DNA of 64,000 nt, from NCBI RefSeq assembly GCF_036452155.1, contig NZ_JAWJZY010000004.1. The stretch is one strand, 5' to 3'. The position numbers and the translations under genes were made by a program. The notes beneath the pieces are model-generated. The model worked only from the letters and a program-made list of their open reading frames with translations. It was not told where the DNA came from and did not search any database. The stretch comes from Sorlinia euscelidii (GTDB lineage Bacteria; Pseudomonadota; Alphaproteobacteria; Acetobacterales; Acetobacteraceae). Below, one piece after another: positions 63,828-64,000 of the stretch; within the stretch, counting starts at the first letter, position 1, and the number at the start of each line of letters is the position of its first letter.

Positions 63828-64000
63828 TCAGGATTGTTTCAATGACCTTACGCGATCCTGCGCGGCGCGCAAAAGCTTTTCCAACCCGATATGGGAGACG
63901 GCGGAAAGGAGGAAAATCTCCGTGCCGGCTGCTTTTTCAAGCGCGCGTTTTTTGGCGCTGATCTGCTGGGGCGTCAGGGCATCACATTTATTAAGCACGA
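63828..64000 (-). CDS. obgE: GTPase Obg, C-terminal part (runs off the window)
   Basis: The reading frame enters from beyond position 64000 and ends at the TGA at 63828-63830. The 56 codons visible give VLNKCDALTPQQI, with the NKCD (G4) motif of translational GTPases, and FLLSAVSHIGLEKLL, with the SAVS (G5) motif. This matches the end of the Obg GTPase domain, involved in ribosome assembly. The obg-proB order is common in alphaproteobacteria. The 5' part is outside the window. Confidence 0.85.
   Translation of the reverse strand, partial: VLNKCDALTPQQISAKKRALEKAAGTEIFLLSAVSHIGLEKLLRAAQDRVRSLKQS

Overview
The window looks like a chromosomal segment of an alphaproteobacterium. The best fit is the Acetobacteraceae (acetic acid bacteria). 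The reasons are moderately GC-rich coding DNA, a GapR/DUF2312 protein, ThrB of the kinase-like fold, a rpsP-rimM-trmD-rplS block running straight into leuCDB, and a complete dcw cluster continued by lpxC-bamD-recN-ligA. The family assignment is an inference from protein character and gene order, not a database result. I saw no phage genes, no insertion sequences and no CRISPR array.

Layout. 0-13 kb, plus strand apart from an opening LysR regulator: a small secreted Spy-like protein, ffh, the translation block rpsP-rimM-trmD-rplS, then leuC-leuD-leuB, two tandem class I aminotransferases (the second frameshifted) and an M3-oligopeptidase-like protein that has lost its zinc site. 13-22 kb is a mosaic of short units: a thioredoxin-like protein, small membrane proteins, a coiled-coil protein, an OPT transporter, a lipoprotein, ispH-thrB-rnhA (rnhA frameshifted) and an orphan Tat-exported substrate-binding protein. 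22-32 kb is the accessory part, with AT-rich spacers. It holds tRNA-Asn, a small secreted protein, a possible structured RNA, gpt, tRNA-Pro and tRNA-Arg, a 1651-residue single-chain Type ISP restriction-modification enzyme, and a DUF2142 membrane protein with a family 2 glycosyltransferase. 32-58.7 kb, all minus strand: a PaeA/CorC-like protein, then the cell division and envelope cluster, transcribed mraZ-rsmH-ftsL-ftsI-murE-murF-mraY-murD-ftsW-murG-murC-murB-ddl-ftsQ-ftsA-ftsZ-lpxC-bamD-recN-ligA. 58.7-64 kb: rnpB, a small membrane protein, zwf, gapR, a membrane protein with a hidden C-terminus, proB and the 3' end of obgE.

How it works together. The dcw genes make the peptidoglycan precursor (MurB-F, Ddl, MraY, MurG) and the divisome that uses it (FtsL, FtsI, FtsW, FtsQ, FtsA, FtsZ). 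LpxC and BamD add outer-membrane synthesis and assembly. Three TGGGA boxes at exact 10-bp spacing lie in front of mraZ and fit MraZ autoregulation.

Four genes (the second aminotransferase, rnhA, murE and the 62-kb membrane protein) each lack one base in or beside a short G/C run. MurE is expected to be essential, so undercalled bases in this sequence are more likely than four real pseudogenes.
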